The notes below the pieces were generated by a model, which was given only the letters and a program-made list of their open reading frames with translations, did not search any database and had not been told where the DNA came from. The translations under genes and the position numbers were made by a program. Source: Spirochaetia bacterium (GTDB taxonomy: Bacteria > Spirochaetota > UBA4802 > UBA5550). From it: DNA of 8,616 nucleotides. Location: the NCBI GenBank assembly GCA_031289575.1, contig JAITPE010000027.1, forward strand, positions 1-8,616, read 5' to 3'. Positions 7,837 through 8,616 of the stretch are shown here, piece after piece (position 1 is the stretch's first letter; each line of letters opens with the position of its first letter).

Positions 7837-8616
7837 TTGGAATTTAAAAATCATCCCTGTTTCAACGATCAGGCGCGGCATTCGACTGGACGCATTCATC
7901 TTCCTGTGGCAAGGAAATGCAATATACAATGTAATTTCTGCAACAGAAAATATGATTGTGTAAATGAAAGCCGTCCCGGTGTGACGAGCAATATTCTCTC
8001 TCCGGAACAGGCGCTGTCCTATATGGGATTGGTTCTGGAAAAGGCGGAGAATATATCGGTCATAGGAATAGCCGGCCCGGGAGACCCTTTTGCCAATCCC
8101 GATGAAACCATGAAAACTCTGGAGTTAATCCGCGGACGTTATCCAAATAAAATTTTGTGTGTGGCTACAAACGGGCTCGGCCTTCAGGACTGCGCCGGGC
8201 GTCTCGCCGGACTCAACATATCTCATGTTACGGTAACGGTCAACGCCGTTGATCCGGAAATAGGCGCGAAGATTTATCCGTGGGTTCGCGTGGAGCCGAA
8301 GGTATACAGAAAAACCGACGGCGCCAGGCTCCTGCTTGAAAGGCAAACCGGCGGAATCAAAATGCTCAAGAGCATGGGCATAAGCGTTAAGATTAACACG
8401 GTAATCATTCCAGGCATAAATGATGAACACGCGGCTGATGTAGCCGAGTATGCGGCAAAGTTAGGGGCCGATGTTCAAAACTGCATCCCCATGATGCACG
8501 TTGAAGATACCGCCTTTGAAGGCATGCCCTCCCCCGATAGTAAGGCCATGACAAGGCTCCGCGAGGCTGCGGGCAAATACCTTCCGCAGATGTCTCACTG
8601 CGCCCGCTGCCGTGCC
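7837..8616 (+). CDS. nifB: FeMo-cofactor biosynthesis radical SAM protein NifB (5' part, cut by window edge)
   Basis: This radical SAM enzyme joins two [4Fe-4S] units, inserting the central carbon (from SAM) and a sulfur, to make NifB-co, the precursor of all nitrogenase cofactors. The 260 visible codons run open to the right edge. Seen are the SAM-cluster motif C28-x3-C32-x2-C35, NifB-specific residues around it (HPCF with C8, NRKYDC with C41, NESRPGV), the SAM-binding glycine motif AGPGDP (79-84), TVNAVDPEIGAKIYPWV (134-150), and HCARC with C255 and C258, expected to help bind the other Fe-S clusters. The only possible start is TTG at 7837; the encoded N-terminus (M)EFKNHPCF fits the family. 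Because the core is nearly complete, the missing part is either a short tail or a NifX-like C-terminal domain. In some clostridia nifN and nifB are one fused gene; here they are in frame but split by TAG. Confidence 0.95.
   Translation, partial: MEFKNHPCFNDQARHSTGRIHLPVARKCNIQCNFCNRKYDCVNESRPGVTSNILSPEQALSYMGLVLEKAENISVIGIAGPGDPFANPDETMKTLELIRGRYPNKILCVATNGLGLQDCAGRLAGLNISHVTVTVNAVDPEIGAKIYPWVRVEPKVYRKTDGARLLLERQTGGIKMLKSMGISVKINTVIIPGINDEHAADVAEYAAKLGADVQNCIPMMHVEDTAFEGMPSPDSKAMTRLREAAGKYLPQMSHCARCRA

Noticed and set aside
7907..7922. TGGCAAGGAAATGCAA inside nifB resembling a sigma-54 promoter
   Set aside because: The -12 element is not TTGC at the right spacing, and the bases encode the conserved residues around the first cysteines of the SAM motif.
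7757..7963. Plus-strand frame starting inside nifN and running into the nifB region
   Set aside because: It is out of frame with both nifN and nifB. The TTG-initiated frame from 7837 encodes the complete NifB motif series instead.
8125..8430. Minus-strand open frame of 101 codons near the right edge
   Set aside because: The + strand here encodes unmistakable NifB motifs (TVNAVDPEIGAKIYPWV), so the antisense frame is incidental.

Overview
The window is almost entirely one nitrogen-fixation operon, read left to right on the + strand: nifH, nifI1, nifI2, nifD, nifK, nifE, nifN, nifB. The last gene is cut by the right edge. The order H-I1-I2-D-K-E-N-B, the two PII-like nifI genes between nifH and nifD, the roughly 50-residue extra segment in NifD and the short N-terminus of NifK are all typical of strict anaerobes (many Clostridia, Deltaproteobacteria, Spirochaetes, green sulfur bacteria and methanogens). 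The sigma-54 promoter makes this a bacterium, not an archaeon. I cannot name the genus from the sequence alone. Base composition is moderate in GC, and no gene looks compositionally foreign to its neighbours.

Layout. Bases 1-427 contain no gene I can support. They hold a perfect 8-bp hairpin at the far left, some short repeated or palindromic motifs that could be activator sites, an exact match to the IHF consensus (317-329), and a near-perfect -24/-12 sigma-54 promoter (357-372). A short leader follows, with a small hairpin at its probable 5' end. nifH starts at 428, not at the in-frame ATG at 356, which overlaps the promoter. From nifH to nifB the gaps are 29 bases or less and two junctions are 4-base ATGA overlaps (nifI1/nifI2, nifE/nifN), so the set is very probably co-transcribed. 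No promoter or terminator is evident between the genes.

How the genes work together. NifB builds the Fe-S core (NifB-co) of the cofactor from [4Fe-4S] units using SAM. NifEN is the scaffold where that core matures into FeMo-co. NifDK is the catalytic MoFe protein that receives it, and NifH is the ATP-dependent reductase that also helps in cofactor and P-cluster maturation. NifI1 and NifI2 shut the enzyme off after translation when ammonium appears. The cysteine, histidine and nucleotide-binding residues needed for these jobs are present in every gene, so the operon looks intact and is predicted to encode Mo-nitrogenase. nifV, nifX, nifA and draT/draG are not in the window.

This is a known system rather than a new one. 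The points worth a second look are the promoter architecture (sigma-54 plus IHF) combined with NifI control, an in-frame nifN/nifB junction where one amber codon separates what are fused genes in some clostridia, and nifB starting at TTG, which makes it easy to miss. Strong RNA hairpins inside nifI2, nifE and nifN are a further point.
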